Positions 1-11,126 of a DNA stretch of 64,000 nt are shown piece by piece. The position numbers and the translations under genes were made by a program. Within the stretch, counting starts at the first letter, position 1. Each line of letters starts with the position of its first letter. Origin of the DNA: Schistosoma mansoni (Eukaryota; Platyhelminthes; Trematoda; Strigeidida; Schistosomatidae); the NCBI RefSeq assembly GCF_000237925.1, contig NC_031501.1, forward strand, positions 5,958,166-6,022,165, read 5' to 3'. The notes beneath the pieces are model-generated. The model did no database searches. It had not been told where the DNA came from and saw only the letters and a list, made by a program, of their open reading frames with translations.

Positions 1-1558
1 CACCTGAATAGGTTGTGCGATTATTAGGCATAATGATTTATTAAAACAAACAAAATTAGATAACTTGTTGAAATATGTAGATGACAGGAACAGGTAGCCC
101 AGATGTTTAAACAGGCCGCTGAGTCAAACGCTCACTATGTCGTCTAAAGATCCCAAGTTAGATTACTATCACATTTAAGGATGTGCAGTTTAGAGGGCTT
201 TTCTACTGGGACAAAAAGCTATCAGATGCCTGTTGATTTATAAAGATTATTTAGTTGAAGTTTGTACATGATGTTAGTTTTTTGTTGCCCTATGTCTCAA
301 TACAGTTAGATCGTATGATGATTGTTATCGAAATATACATTCCGGCTACCCTCGTACATAATTGTCGACTTGGTTCACATTAAAAAATAACGGAATAAAA
401 TAAGTCAAATATGAGAATGAGTTTTGAATTCGTATACTTTGTACACTCATTAATCAAAACAGAAAATCAGAGTAACAAAGTGGAGTAAGCGAAGCTAAGC
501 GGATTATATCGTTGGAAAACTGAAAAACAAAACGATGCAGAGGTGAGTGAGCCAGCTTCATTTAATCAAGCGAGAATAAGTTACAGATGCGTAATGACTA
601 TGGTGAGCAATTAACACACATACGATCAAATAGATATAGTCAAGGTTAATAGGCGAGTCAGTTACAATGTTATGATGTAACTAAAGAAGAATGAATAAAT
701 TGGTCTGTCCAGAAGCTAGAATAGCCCATGTGGGCTTAATGAAGTATCAGCTACTACAAGTTGTAAATTGAGTATTCTCCAAAAATCTCCTATAATAATT
801 ATTAATGTGATATAAAACTTTGCTCAATATTTAGAGAAAGTTAAAAACACAATACATTTTCATCGATTCCATCAATTCAAACAGATTTTACTTAAGCTCT
901 CTTACGACGGAATGCAATTAACTCCCAACTAAGAATCTCACAACTGATTAAAGAATTTACATCACTAGTCTATGACTTAATCGACTATGTCTTGAGATAG
1001 TGACCATTAGCAATAAATTTCATAAAGTATATTACAACAAAATCCCAAACATAGTGTTTTTTATTATACATCGATGATGTAGGGGAATGCTCTCACTAAT
1101 AATTCAACAAATATACTAGTTATAATAAGATATCTTTTAGTAGTGATGGTTCCTTTTCTGGTTAGCGTTTTTTTAGCGAGTTAGTTTTTCTACGGGATGG
1201 GATCGCTAACCCCATGCCCAACCCTACTCCTTTATCCGGGCTTGGGACCGGCAGTAACTCTAGAAGAGCTACGTACGGAGTTAGTAGTAATGAGATATAA
1301 CCTCTATTTTTATGAAGAATTCAACTGTTGAATTACAAATTAGACAATGATAATGTTTGTAATCATGGAACTCGATTTTGAAATCTAACTTTTTCCAAAT
1401 TTAAAGCAGCATTTAAGATGGTGTAAGTTATGTAAGGCATAGCATTATTATTATCATTATCACTATTATCATAACTTTGTAACTAATGTTCTACACTATT
1501 CTATATTCATGAAAATTCGTTTTTGTGTTTTTCTCTTTTTGGAACTAATTAAATTAAG
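1..1558. other. IFT74 upstream intron DNA, no gene seen
   Basis: AT-rich with stops in all frames. No IFT74 exon upstream of 1559 was recognised. A repeat shared with 15140-15310 occupies 1149-1275; the rest holds nothing I can name. Confidence 0.6.
1149..1275 (+). repeat. GC-richer interspersed repeat, copy 1
   Basis: The stretch contains 'gggatcgctaaccccatgcc' and 'gggcttgggaccggcagtaa'. The same sequence in reverse orientation is at 15140-15310. It is probably a LINE-derived fragment, but no reading frame confirms this. Confidence 0.6.
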
Positions 1559-1735
1559 GAACAAGAAATGTCTGAAATAGTAATTCAAGAAATGGTTGAT
1601 ACAGAACGTGAACGTTATTTTAAACTAAAAGATTTAAATGCTCATCTTTTAAATCAATTGAATGAAGGTCAAATGGAATTAGAAAGATTGAATACAAGGA
1701 AAGCTGAACTTGAAGAAGAACTAATTACATCACCG
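1559..1735 (+). CDS. IFT74: IFT74 exon a
   Basis: The acceptor is ...attaag before 1559 and the donor is CCG|GTAAAT. The phase is 0 at both ends, giving 59 residues starting EQEMSEIVIQEM and ending LITSP. It aligns with the vertebrate stretch ending just before 'QVKQEAVLLHEKL'. The ATG at 1568 lies inside the exon and is not the start codon, because the similarity begins before it. Confidence 0.88.
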
Positions 1736-4700
1736 GTAAATTTTAAAGACAATTAATACTTGTAGTACCACAAAAACTACTAATATTAACAATACTATTG
1801 ATAATCATATAATTCAATACTTGATGCTTCGATGGATACACTATGTACCTTTCAGTTCCGTATGTAAAAAACTCTAAGAAGGCTCTGTTATTCACTTAGT
1901 ATTGTTTGTTTGAATCTTCCCATTGATGCATAGGACTGCAACTGGTCAGTCTATTATTGGCATATGTGCATACTATGCGTATTGCCTCGATATTGCCTTA
2001 ATTCACAAGCATTATAAGCAAAGATTGCACAAGCAAGTGGCTATCAGGACTGAGTAGCTGAGTGGATAACGCGATGGCGTTTGAAGCGAAAGGTACTGGG
2101 TTCGAGTCCCAGAGTGAATATCAACAAGTCTGTTATGTAGGTACATCCAGCTGACGAGTCCTAAATAGGACGAAACGCGTGTCCTGGATTCCACTGCTAG
2201 TCACTATCCATTTTTGTTTATAAAGGTTCTGTTATGTTGCATTTTTTTGGGAAATTAAAAAAATTATTTGTTGGGCGGTTGAAATTAGTCAACAGGAAAC
2301 TCTGGACATTTGACACTTGTCAGTAACGAGTGCCTGCAATCTTACTGACTAAATAGCATTACATTGGTCACTACTCAGTAATCAATCACTTGTGAAAAAT
2401 ATGCATCGAAGATATTTTTAAACTTTTATTTACTTTTAACGGCAAAAGTTTTGCTTTTGTAACGTATTTACCATATACTGTATATAGTAGATAAGGTATT
2501 GTAGAATACTTGCATTTTGTATATTCTTATGTACTTGTCTCACATTCTACCCAAAAGATACAAGACATTTCAGTGTTTACAGAAAGTCTCGAAAACGCTT
2601 TCGTCGCCGTAAATATCGATCTACAATTGGTCGTTCAGTCAGTTATAATTACTGTAGAGCATGACACATATGTTCGTAAGCCCAAGTTGACATATCACAT
2701 CGGCACGAGATGAAATTAACACAATGAATAGCAAAATATTTAATACAATTGTAGCAATAAGGAAAATGGGAAAGGATAAAAAGTGAGAATATAGTCTAAG
2801 AAGACGGAATATAAACGTATGGAACGTATGGAAGAATACTGGAGGGGGATAAATATTGAATGTATTCACTCCACCGTAACCCATTCTGACCCATTTCATC
2901 CATAATGTGAATTACTTGTAAGAAAACCTATTCATTACAAGCCGTTTAGATAAATTTTACTGAAAATATTCAAATTCGGTCTGAAAACGAGTGGATCTGG
3001 ACGGCTCCTATTGACTATAGCATTTTAAATGACATACACTTTGCATGTCGCTTAAGAACTGATGAATAGTTTGAAATTTGCTAAGAATTAAATTGCTATA
3101 TTTAATAATTGTTTTTAAATTAATACTTTAAAAAATTAATGAACAAGATCAAACAAGAAGCTGTACGTCTGTTTACTCAACTACATGAGGTTCAAAGTAG
3201 ACGAGATCAGTTATTATCTGAAGAGGCATCAAAAACAGATCCTCAAATAGAACGTCAACGTTTATTGCAACAAGTTAAAAGTGATAATCAAGAAATTGCA
3301 GCTATTGATAAACAGTAAGGTTTGTTATTAATCACATAATCTTAAATAAGGTAAATACTGAGTGAGAACTATAACTGAAATTCGTAAAATGTTAGGTGAT
3401 TGTGATAAACCAATAGGGAGTCCTTAGACTAAGTCATAGATGGTATTTACTTCTACAGTAAACTACTTCTGTAATTCTGTTAATGAAATTCACAGCAGAT
3501 ATATTTAGTACGTGATTATGCATTAATCAGTCTGCATTGAAGTGGATACTTTGATCTTAGAGTAATTCAGAGTTCGTAAATAAAATGAATATCTAAAGAT
3601 AGAACGAGCAATGTGCAATAGCATTTCTTTTTTTGTGGTAAAACAAGACGATTATGCACAATTATATTTAAAATAGACATAAACTTGTTCTTAAACATTT
3701 GTACAAATAGGATAAGTGCTTTTATCGTCAAATGAAACTGACATCAGACTGGCGTATGTCTTCCATAACACTGTTTATTTAACAAGTTAAGTTTAATTGA
3801 TTATATTACATTTACTGACCGCTAGAATCCTACCAATAGTGGAAACTATAGCAAAGTATTTATCCTAATTTAAGTGATAAGTCAATACTATGTTATTTAA
3901 AGCAATGTGATTTTCTATTTCAATTACCAAGAAACTTAATCGTGGATTTCTCAGTCTACACACTTTATTTCAACAATTTCTTTTGTAGATTATGCAAAGA
4001 ATTATCTTTCTATAAAAGTTGAAAGTGTAAGTCAATTAAAGCTAGACCATCATGGAAAACCTGGAATCACTGGACGACCGTTTCGTTCTATTGTGGGACT
4101 CCTTAGCAATGCGCATCCACGACCTCACCTCGCGAGATTCAAACCCAGGACCTACTTCGATATGAATTTTTTTTCCAAAGTTTAACCTACTAACTTGATA
4201 AGTATTGATTCGATCTCAATAGGGAGTCACAGTGGTTAAAATGTTGAGGATAAACCTTACTGAGAAGTATTTAACTAAAAAGAAAACTTAGGTTCAAGAT
4301 ATGTTACCAGTTTCCTTTAACCATTTGATACCGAGGCAATATTCAATACAATGTTGAGTGACTTAATCTAGTGGTCACCTTCCAACTTAATTGACATGAT
4401 TTGAGAATGAAACTAGCATGATATTCCTTATTACATAATGATCAATTATTGTAACATGAAGCCCTCTTACTAGATGAAATCAGTATAATTTTAAGGAATG
4501 CGCTTTTCCTTTAATTTTACATTGTAGAACACATGAAATTCAAGAGAAAATCACCAGTAAAGAAGAGGAATTACATTTACTGGAACAACACTTAGATGAA
4601 AATTATAACGAAAGAAATCAAAAATATCGTGAATTAAAAAAACGTGAACAACAAATTGATGAATTCTTACAAACTTTTAATCATGCAAAGGTAATTTAAT

Positions 4701-7700
4701 TTTGATTGTAAAAATGAATCAGAATCAAATGAAAGTTGTTGAAAGTGACATTGATTTAATCTACCCTGAAAATAATCATCAATGTGTATTTAAAATCTTG
4801 AGAAAATTACTTATAACACACAATATTTGTCCTTATTTTTTGATGGCGTTTCTAGTAAACTGTACTGTGTACGTGTTCTTGAGTAAACTTTAACTCTGTG
4901 ATACAGGTATATCCAGATAACGAGTCCGAAATTGGACATAATGTTTACCATAAAGTATACTGCTAACCATCATCTATATCTACTTAAAATACTTGTAAAT
5001 TACTGGCATTATTGAGGCAATCCTTACAGAATGCAAGTATATCAATCAAAGACTGATCAGTTGTGTACTCCTAAACATCGATAGGAAGATCCAAATAAGA
5101 AAAAAAATGTATGAATTAAAATTGAACTTATTGTTTAAACATCTATTCACTTAACCCTTGAACATACTTTCCTAAATAAATAACTATATTGTAGAGCTGG
5201 CATAGTTGTTTAATAAACTAAAGCAAAGTAAACTCTTGCTTGCCTCTTCTAATAAAATATAAGACAGGTTGAGTTTTATTTGATAAATAAAAAGTTATAA
5301 ATCAAGCCATATAATAAGTATTAATTAAATCAAGACTATCAATATATCTTGTTGATGATAATTCAATAATAAAATAAATCAGATGTGAGTTTTTTGGAGA
5401 ATGTATGAATTTCAATAGTTGAAATCATGAATCAATTGAAGTTAGACCATAATAGAAAACGGCTATTGAGTGCTTCCAGATTTTCCTTGATAGTCTAGAT
5501 TCAATTGACTCATGATTTCAACCATAAAACAAAATAAATTCTTACAAAACTTTATAGTTGAAGTCATGAATCAATTGAAGCTAGACTACCATGAAAAACC
5601 TGGAAGCACTGGACAGCCGTTTCGTCCTATTGTGGGACTCCTCAGCAGTGCGCATCCACAATCCTGCCTCGCGAGATTCAGACCCAGGACCTATCAGTCT
5701 CGCTTGCAAGCGCTTAACCACTAGACCACTAAGCTGGACAACATCCAACGGTGTTAATGTTCAACTTCAACCAATCCACGAAATTGAGCAACCATTCACC
5801 ATTGTCTTCAGTGAGTTGATATCTGTTATTGAATATTTAACTTCTTTTTTCTTTTTAATTTTTTGTTTTGTTTTAGTCCTTAGAATATTCTGAAATTAAT
5901 GAAATGAATCTAAAAATTATTGAAATTTTAAATGAAATATCAAATTCAATGAATAAATTAAATCAAATTCCATCAAATTTGGATAAAGATTTATTATTAT
6001 CAATTGAATTAATGAATCAATATGAAAAGGAAAATCATCAAATTACTACTACTAATACTACTAATAATACTACTGATAATAAAGAACAAGCTATTAAGAA
6101 TTTAATAAACGAATACAAACGTTTAAATCAAGATTTATTGAAAGTTGATCATTTAGAAAATAAAGTTACACAAGTAAGACAAATAAAAGTTTCGCACTAT
6201 TATTATTATTATAACTATTATCATTACAATTATTTTAATTATAGGCAAAGATGGATAGTGACTAGCAGTGGAATCCAGGACGCGTGTTTCGTCCTATTCG
6301 AGAATCTTCAGCCGGATCAACCTGCATCTCAGAGTTGATGTTTACTCTGAGACTGGAACTCAATACCTTTCGCTTCAAACGCCATCGCGTTATCCACTCA
6401 GAGTGAACATCAACTATGAGATGCGGGTACATCAAGCTGACGAGTCCTAAATAGAACGCATCATGTGTTCTCGATTCCACTGCTAGCCACTATCCATTTT
6501 TGCTTATAATGCTTGTGAATTAAGGCAATATCGAGGCAATACACACAGTATGCACATATGGCCAATAAGAGACTGACCAGTTGCAGTCCTAACAAATCGA
6601 TGGGAAGATACAAACAAACAATACTAAATGAATTTATTATTATTATTATTACTTTTTAACTCTGACCAATGAAAAGAAAATGTGTTTTCATCGTTTAACA
6701 ATTCAATTATTAAAAGACTACATATGAAAGAGGAATATTCTTTTTAATAAACTCTATTCAGATTCTACAATTATATAATTCAAATTAATAATTTAATAAA
6801 TGGGTAGATTCAAGGTGAAATAGATCGTTTAAGATTATTGTTATATCTTGAACTTAGATTCTTAGTATGTCACGTAATACGTGAGCACTCGAACACTAAA
6901 ACCCTCCCAAGTCGCAAAATCAGAAGACAGAAGACTAGTAAGTAGGAATGTTATTCTAAACAGTGTCAAATATAGTACAAAAATCTCATGTATTTATAGT
7001 TTTCAGCTGAAAGGAAATCATCATTTCGAGCAGCCAATAGGCACATAAAAGGTCCTTCTTATTCATCCAATAGGAAAACTTCACGTCGACATTCTAGAAT
7101 GTTCCCTTAGTGGTGATTGGATGTAATGTCTTTGGCTCTTTCTGGGCTTCTTGAGGCTTCCATGAGTTTGCCAACGAGTCATCCTTACAGTTATAGCATG
7201 TGAATTTAGGATTGTCTAGCAAAATTATCAAATAAAATAGTGAATGTTGACTTGGATCAAATTATATGTTAAGCGAACATTTTAAGATCCATAATCAGAA
7301 TAAATATAAGTCAGATAGGGTGAGAGAAATAATAGCGCAATTACAATTCGATTCAAAGTTTAATTGAAGATTATATTGGGTAAAAATTATTAGTAAGACA
7401 TAATAAAGTTGGATAAATACGAAGTAAATGAATCATGTTTAACCAATAATAATAAATTCACTTAGTATTGTTTGTTTGAATCTTCCCATTGATGTTTAGG
7501 ACTGTAATTGATCAGTCTCTTATTAGCATCTGTGCATGCTATGAGGATTGCCTTGATATTACTTTAATTCACAAGCATCACAAGCAAAGATGGATGGTGG
7601 CTAGCAGTGGAATCCAGAACGCGTGTTTCGTCCTATTTAATAATTATAATTCAGAAATTTGTTAATAAAGATAACAGAGACAATTACACATGACTACGAA

Positions 7701-10085
7701 GGGTCGTATGTAGAATGGTCAAATTAGGTCATTCAATAGCTAAGATTACTATTGAATAATTGGCTTCGAGGTTGGCCAGGGGAGGAGACACAGTATCTTT
7801 CTACTGAGGTAGACCCGGTTTCGCCGCATCAATGAATAATACAATTTTGGATAGTGACCTAATTCGATGTACCTGTTAATTTTTTTACTCAATATAGTCT
7901 TCCACTAAACATTTGATAGAATTGTAATTGTACTATTATTCCTTTCGCCCTATCTGATCCATATATATCCCGATCATAGATCTTAAAATTTTTACTTATC
8001 ATATAAGCTGATTCAAGTTAACATTCTATGCGAGTCATATCAACATTAACAATTTTATTCTATTTGGTTTGACAATCCTAAATGCATATGCTTTAAGCGA
8101 TATACTTTGCCCTTGACCTGGCCATTTTTTCGGATTATTAATTTGGATATATGAATTGTAGAACCTGAATAGAGAATTTATCGAAAAGAATATTCTTCGT
8201 TCAAATATCTGTGTTTTAATGATGATGATGAGGATCTATAAACAATCAAATTATTTCTGCAGTTTTGTGAATAAAATATCATTTCCTATAATGTTTGTTA
8301 TTGTGCATCTGAGGATAAGGAAATTTATGAATGAGGATTTTGGGCAGATTTATGTAATGTGAATATATTGCTCATTATTGGCTGATTTTATTTGGTGGTT
8401 CATCAAAAAAGTTAAGGAGCCACTAAACAACTGACTTATTCAATTGTTAATTTAAAAAGTTTAACACTATTTAGGGAAGAAAGTTGAAGAAATATTCTTC
8501 GTCAGACTGTATAATACTGTTGCTTATTTCGAATAGTTATGGAATAATACAAGTTAAACAATTGTTTCTAAATCAGAAGGGGTTTTGTGAAGATTTCAGT
8601 CGTCCAATTTTGGACGAAACAGCCGTCCAGTGCTTCCAGGTTTTCGATGGTGGTCTAACGTCAATTGGCTCATGATTTCAACTATGAAAATACTGAAATC
8701 TCCACAAAATCCCTTCTGATCTATAATCATATGCTCACTAGTGACTGACTTCAAGGGATGTTCAACCAAGTCTGTTGTTGTTGGTCTAGCTTCAATTGAC
8801 TCATGATTTCAACTATGAGAATTATTTCTAAGTTCTACTAATCGTTATATTCTATACTGCTCTTACTTTTGTGGTTGACAGTGTTAACATTTTACAGTTA
8901 ACTAATATCAACTTGTCTGATATTTAGATTCGGGATAAAACTTAATAGGTCATGTCTGAATTGATGGACCCTCAGCATTAAAAAGTTAGAAATTAAGATG
9001 AAATAGTCGTTGTTTGCTTAACCAACTAATTTCAAATCATAATAATAAATATGACAATAATGATAAACTTTACTAAAATCTCTAATAAACTATGTATAAC
9101 AAAATGGCATCAGTAATACGCTTTAAAGTGGATTTCCTAAAGTTCTATTGGAACGCTATGGTATCTTCTAAGTTAATTGAGAGTGAGACAGTAATCCGTC
9201 GAAGATGTAGTTTGACGATTGCATACGATCTTAAATTAACTGAGGTTAAAAGTATGCAACGCTGTACTACAAAGCAATCATTTACAGTTATAGAGGATAC
9301 CATTCTAAATATGTACACAGATGAGCACTGATGACGATTCATTTATTGAATAATTCCTACTTTTTTTGACAAATATTCAGCTGTGACGAAGATTACTCTC
9401 AAAGAATAGTCAAGTTGAGAGATGGTTTAGTTTCAATAATTGATCTGATAAGTCCCTTTAATACAGTGAATTGCATGTAGATTTCGTAAAGCGATAAAGT
9501 TGTTGGTAGAAAGTTTTGCTACAAGTTGTAAAATTATTAATAGCATTCAAAATTGAATGAAATTTAAGTATGGGCTAATTATTTCCATAGCTGAGATCAT
9601 GAGTCAGTTGAAGCTAGACCACCAAGGAAAACCTGGGAGCACTGGATGGCTGTTTCAGCAGTGAGCATCCACGATCTCGCTTCGAGGGAACTGTGAGAAC
9701 ATTTTGTTAATGATTCACAATTATCTTGCATTGAATAATTTTTTCACGGAAATGATTATAGATATACAACTTACTTTGTCTTACTTCTCAACAATTGATC
9801 TTCTACCTTGTGATTCCCTTATTGACATGCAGTACACAGATGGCGTAGTTATGGTTGATAAAGACGCTTTAAGTGACTCCACAAGAATGTTTATCAATTA
9901 TTTTACAGCGTGAAATTATACTACTTATTAGTAATATGTTGATTAAGATTTTTTTGGTTCTATATTTTCTTAAATAAAAGGAAATGGAAACAGTAAAAAA
10001 TCGTATTTCTAAAATGGAAGAAGAAATTGTGATCTTCAGTGATTTGGATAAAGTTCGTGAAAATGAAACTCTTAAAAGACAAAGT
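1559..10085 (+). CDS. IFT74: Intraflagellar transport protein 74 (IFT74), partial, 5 exons in window
   Basis: IFT74 is a coiled-coil subunit of the IFT-B core. It pairs with IFT81 and carries tubulin and other cargo along cilia and flagella. Five exons (1559-1735, 3148-3314, 4528-4690, 5877-6173, 9981-10085) join in frame to 303 residues, with GT-AG borders and matching phases. The reading runs collinear with vertebrate IFT74 as I remember it. Landmarks are 'ERYFKLKDLNAHLLNQL', 'IKQEAVRLFTQLHEVQSRRD', 'QVKSDNQEIAAID', 'NERNQKYRELKKREQQIDEF' and 'ISKMEEEIVIFSDLDKVREN'. The whole stretch is heptad-like and charged. The N-terminal exons must lie upstream of base 1. About 100 C-terminal residues expected from the vertebrate protein were not found downstream; one gap (12216-12415) could hold them. 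In schistosomes the gene would serve tegument-independent ciliated cells such as flame cells, miracidial epidermis and sperm; that is inference. Confidence 0.93.
1891..2217 (+). repeat. S-alpha type SINE-like repeat with tRNA-like head and hammerhead ribozyme
   Basis: It starts with the inverted tail sequence of the family (ttcacttagtattgtttgtt). It continues with a tRNA-like head (A box tagctgagtgg at 2055-2065, B box ggttcgagtcc at 2099-2109) and a hammerhead domain at 2143-2190. It lies in the first IFT74 intron of the window. Confidence 0.82.
2143..2190 (+). ncRNA. Hammerhead self-cleaving ribozyme, S-alpha type
   Basis: The core CTGACGAG (2151-2158) and GAAA (2172-2175) are intact, with cleavage triplet GTC (2181-2183). 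Stem I pairs ATCCAG (2145-2150) with CTGGAT (2184-2189). Stem II pairs GTCC (2158-2161) with GGAC (2168-2171). Stem III is very short, as known for schistosome hammerheads. Cleavage is predicted after 2183. Confidence 0.82.
3148..3314 (+). CDS. IFT74: IFT74 exon b
   Basis: The acceptor is ...gaacaag and the donor is CA|GTAAGG. It is phase 0 in and phase 2 out. It encodes IKQEAVRLFTQLHEV followed by the conserved VKSDNQEIAAIDK block, one of the best-conserved IFT74 segments. Confidence 0.92.
4038..4168 (-). repeat. Second tRNA-like hammerhead repeat family, partial copy
   Basis: It matches the 3' end and hammerhead region of the copies at 5555-5825 and 58641-59040 and stops at the B box region. 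It is truncated and diverged. Confidence 0.65.
4528..4690 (+). CDS. IFT74: IFT74 exon c
   Basis: The acceptor is ...ttgtag and the donor is AAG|GTAATT. It is phase 2 in and 0 out. It encodes THEIQEKITSKEEELHLLEQ and then NQKYRELKKREQQIDEFLQT, which matches the vertebrate '[20 protein letters not shown]' stretch. Confidence 0.93.
4902..5092 (+). repeat. S-alpha type repeat, degenerate 3' part
   Basis: Recognisable pieces are 'caggtatatccagataacgag', 'aggcaatccttacagaatgc' and 'cctaaacatcgataggaaga'. The hammerhead core has decayed. Confidence 0.6.
5417..5523. repeat. Short palindrome made of second-family ends
   Basis: About 45 bases reading 'gttgaaatcatgaatcaatt...' are followed almost at once by the inverted equivalent ending 'caattgactcatgatttcaa'. 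The body of the repeat is absent between the two arms. Confidence 0.65.
5555..5825 (-). repeat. Second tRNA-like hammerhead repeat family, near-complete copy
   Basis: Read on the minus strand it has a tRNA-like region (cttagtggtctagtggttaa; B box partly kept), then a hammerhead domain and a 3' end 'gcttcaattgattcatgact'. It sits about 50 bases upstream of the acceptor of IFT74 exon d. Confidence 0.75.
5605..5653 (-). ncRNA. Hammerhead ribozyme in second repeat family
   Basis: On the minus strand: CTGAGGAG, stem II GTCC...GGAC, GAAA, and the triplet GTC (5614-5612). Stem I GCACTG/CAGTGC is a perfect six-base pairing. All invariant core bases are present. Confidence 0.72.
5877..6173 (+). CDS. 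IFT74: IFT74 exon d
   Basis: The acceptor ...gttttag follows a long T-rich tract, and the donor is CAA|GTAAGA. It is phase 0 at both ends, giving 99 residues. It contains a Thr/Asn-rich insertion (ITTTNTTNNTTDN) relative to vertebrate IFT74, then NLINEYKRLNQDLLKVDHLE, matching 'DIQRLQLDLQKMELLESKM'. Inverted S-alpha copies begin 70 bases after the donor. Confidence 0.88.
6244..6634. repeat. Inverted pair of S-alpha repeats, head to head
   Basis: A minus copy (about 6244-6405, ending at its tRNA-like head) abuts a plus copy (about 6405-6634, with the tail 'gtgaattaaggcaatatcga' and 'aagatacaaacaaacaatac'). Both hammerhead cores are altered. It starts about 70 bases after the donor of IFT74 exon d. 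Confidence 0.75.
6845..7189 (-). mobile_element. LTR-like insertion (possible solo LTR) inside the foldback arm
   Basis: About 345 bp missing from the opposite arm of the foldback, bounded by a direct repeat GTTATA (6840-6845 and 7190-7195). Read on the minus strand it starts TGTAAGG and has a TATA-type box (ctataaatacatg), as expected of an LTR. No coding part remains. It is a fossil; the family is unknown. Confidence 0.42.
7456..7641 (-). repeat. S-alpha type repeat, 3' part
   Basis: Starts ttcacttagtattgtttgtt and ends inside the hammerhead domain at 'tttcgtcctattta'. It forms part of the centre of the foldback element. Confidence 0.7.
8231..8570 (+). other. Intron DNA, nothing recognised
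   Basis: AT-rich IFT74 intron with a GAT trinucleotide run near 8220-8233. No coding or RNA signal. Confidence 0.5.
8571..8830. repeat. Second-family repeat pieces in inverted arrangement
   Basis: 'aagggg(a/t)tttgtggagatttcag' and its inverse flank a hammerhead-region piece (cgtccagtgcttccaggttt). A further copy of the 3' end follows at 8790-8825. Confidence 0.6.
9591..9690 (-). repeat. Second-family repeat, partial
   Basis: Only the 3' end and part of the hammerhead region (gaagctagaccaccaaggaa) remain. Confidence 0.6.
9981..10085 (+). CDS. IFT74: IFT74 exon e
   Basis: The acceptor is ...aataaaag and the donor is AGT|GTAAGT. It is phase 0 at both ends, giving 35 residues, EMETVKNRISKMEEEIVIFS and on to LKRQS. 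It matches the vertebrate '[20 protein letters not shown]' segment. The downstream exon(s) were not identified. Confidence 0.88.
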
Positions 10086-11125
10086 GTAAGTTGATCTAGG
10101 ACTTTTCTTCTCAATAGTAAAATATTAATTTCATCAATATCTACTATCCTTTACTTAGAAATATTATTGACGCTATTAAATGTGCTTGTCCAACTTTGCA
10201 AACTAAGTGAACTAGTCCATTTAAGTCATTGCATTGCAATTATAGTGTGCCGTATTAGTTAAGCCATCGGATGTTGAGGGTTGGTTTGTTTTAGTGAAAC
10301 TGTACATGTACATTGTTGAAGTGTAACACAGACTATGGAAGAAAAGCTTTCTTTTTAATCATCATATTGATGACATCAATCTACAATGAAAATCATTTAG
10401 TGTAGAAATGATTTTAATTGAGTCTATTTTCAAAGTCTGTTCTTTACACATTGCATTTCATGCTTATCTCAAATATGCTCTAATAAGTTTTAGCATGCAA
10501 GAAAATCAAGCAATAGACCATAAGAAACTAGGAAATACTAGATAGACATCGACTTTTCTTTTTGTACGTAAATTTAATGCTTTGAATTGGAGTTCAACGC
10601 AGAAATTTTTGTGGACCTTATAAATGATATTTGTCAAGTTCATTTTACTGCATAATTTGAATATCATGTTAGGGATTCATTAAATTACGTGTAAATGATT
10701 TCTAAATCAAAGGTATTGTGGTGTGGTCTACTTATATCCATATAAGTAGTATATAGTGATGGTCAGATATAGAATGTATTTTGACAGAAGATCGATAAGG
10801 AACGAATAGGAATGAAGCGCAATCGGTATGAAAATGCATGAACAATGAAATTAGAGAACTCGGACTGATATTTGCAGAAGGAACAGTTAAGATCGAGACA
10901 ATTGATTGATAGTTTGCAAATTAACTGTTTGCTGTATAGTTATCAGAATTTAGTGAGATAGTCTGTAATTTGTTCTTAATTACGTTCGGTTGTCCCCACT
11001 CGTGTTCTCACTCACTACAGTATTCGCATTTCAGGGCTCCTTCCAATGTTATTGTTTCGCAACTTGATAGAAAAGTCTGAATTATTTTACCAATGTAAAT
11101 ATATCTGAGTATTTTATTTATATCT
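10086..11125 (+). other. Downstream IFT74 intron or intergenic DNA
   Basis: Begins with the GTAAGT donor of exon e. I searched for an exon matching the IFT74 C-terminus and saw none. There are no RNA genes. Confidence 0.5.
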
Positions 11126-11126
11126 T

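Larger units (their letters stand above)
6705..8230. repeat. Foldback element with inverted arms of about 350 bp
   Basis: The left arm (about 6705-6840 plus 7190-7392) and right arm (about 7875-8230) are inverted copies at roughly 75-80% identity by eye. Examples are 'gaatattctttttaataaac' against the reverse complement of 8179-8198, 'aatttaggattgtc' against 8075-8085, and 'aagtcagatagggtgag' against 7946-7962. The centre holds a minus S-alpha piece (7456-7641). The left arm is split by the insertion at 6845-7189. No reading frame is present. Confidence 0.65.

Noticed and set aside
2055-2109. Candidate tRNA gene (A and B boxes)
   Set aside because: The acceptor stem does not close, and it is joined to the S-alpha body in every copy, so it is a tRNA-derived SINE head. 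The same applies to 27267-27320 and 33815-33877.
9092-9331. 79-codon open frame in an IFT74 intron
   Set aside because: No resemblance to IFT74 or any family I know, and an overlapping antisense frame is equally open. Chance in AT-rich DNA.
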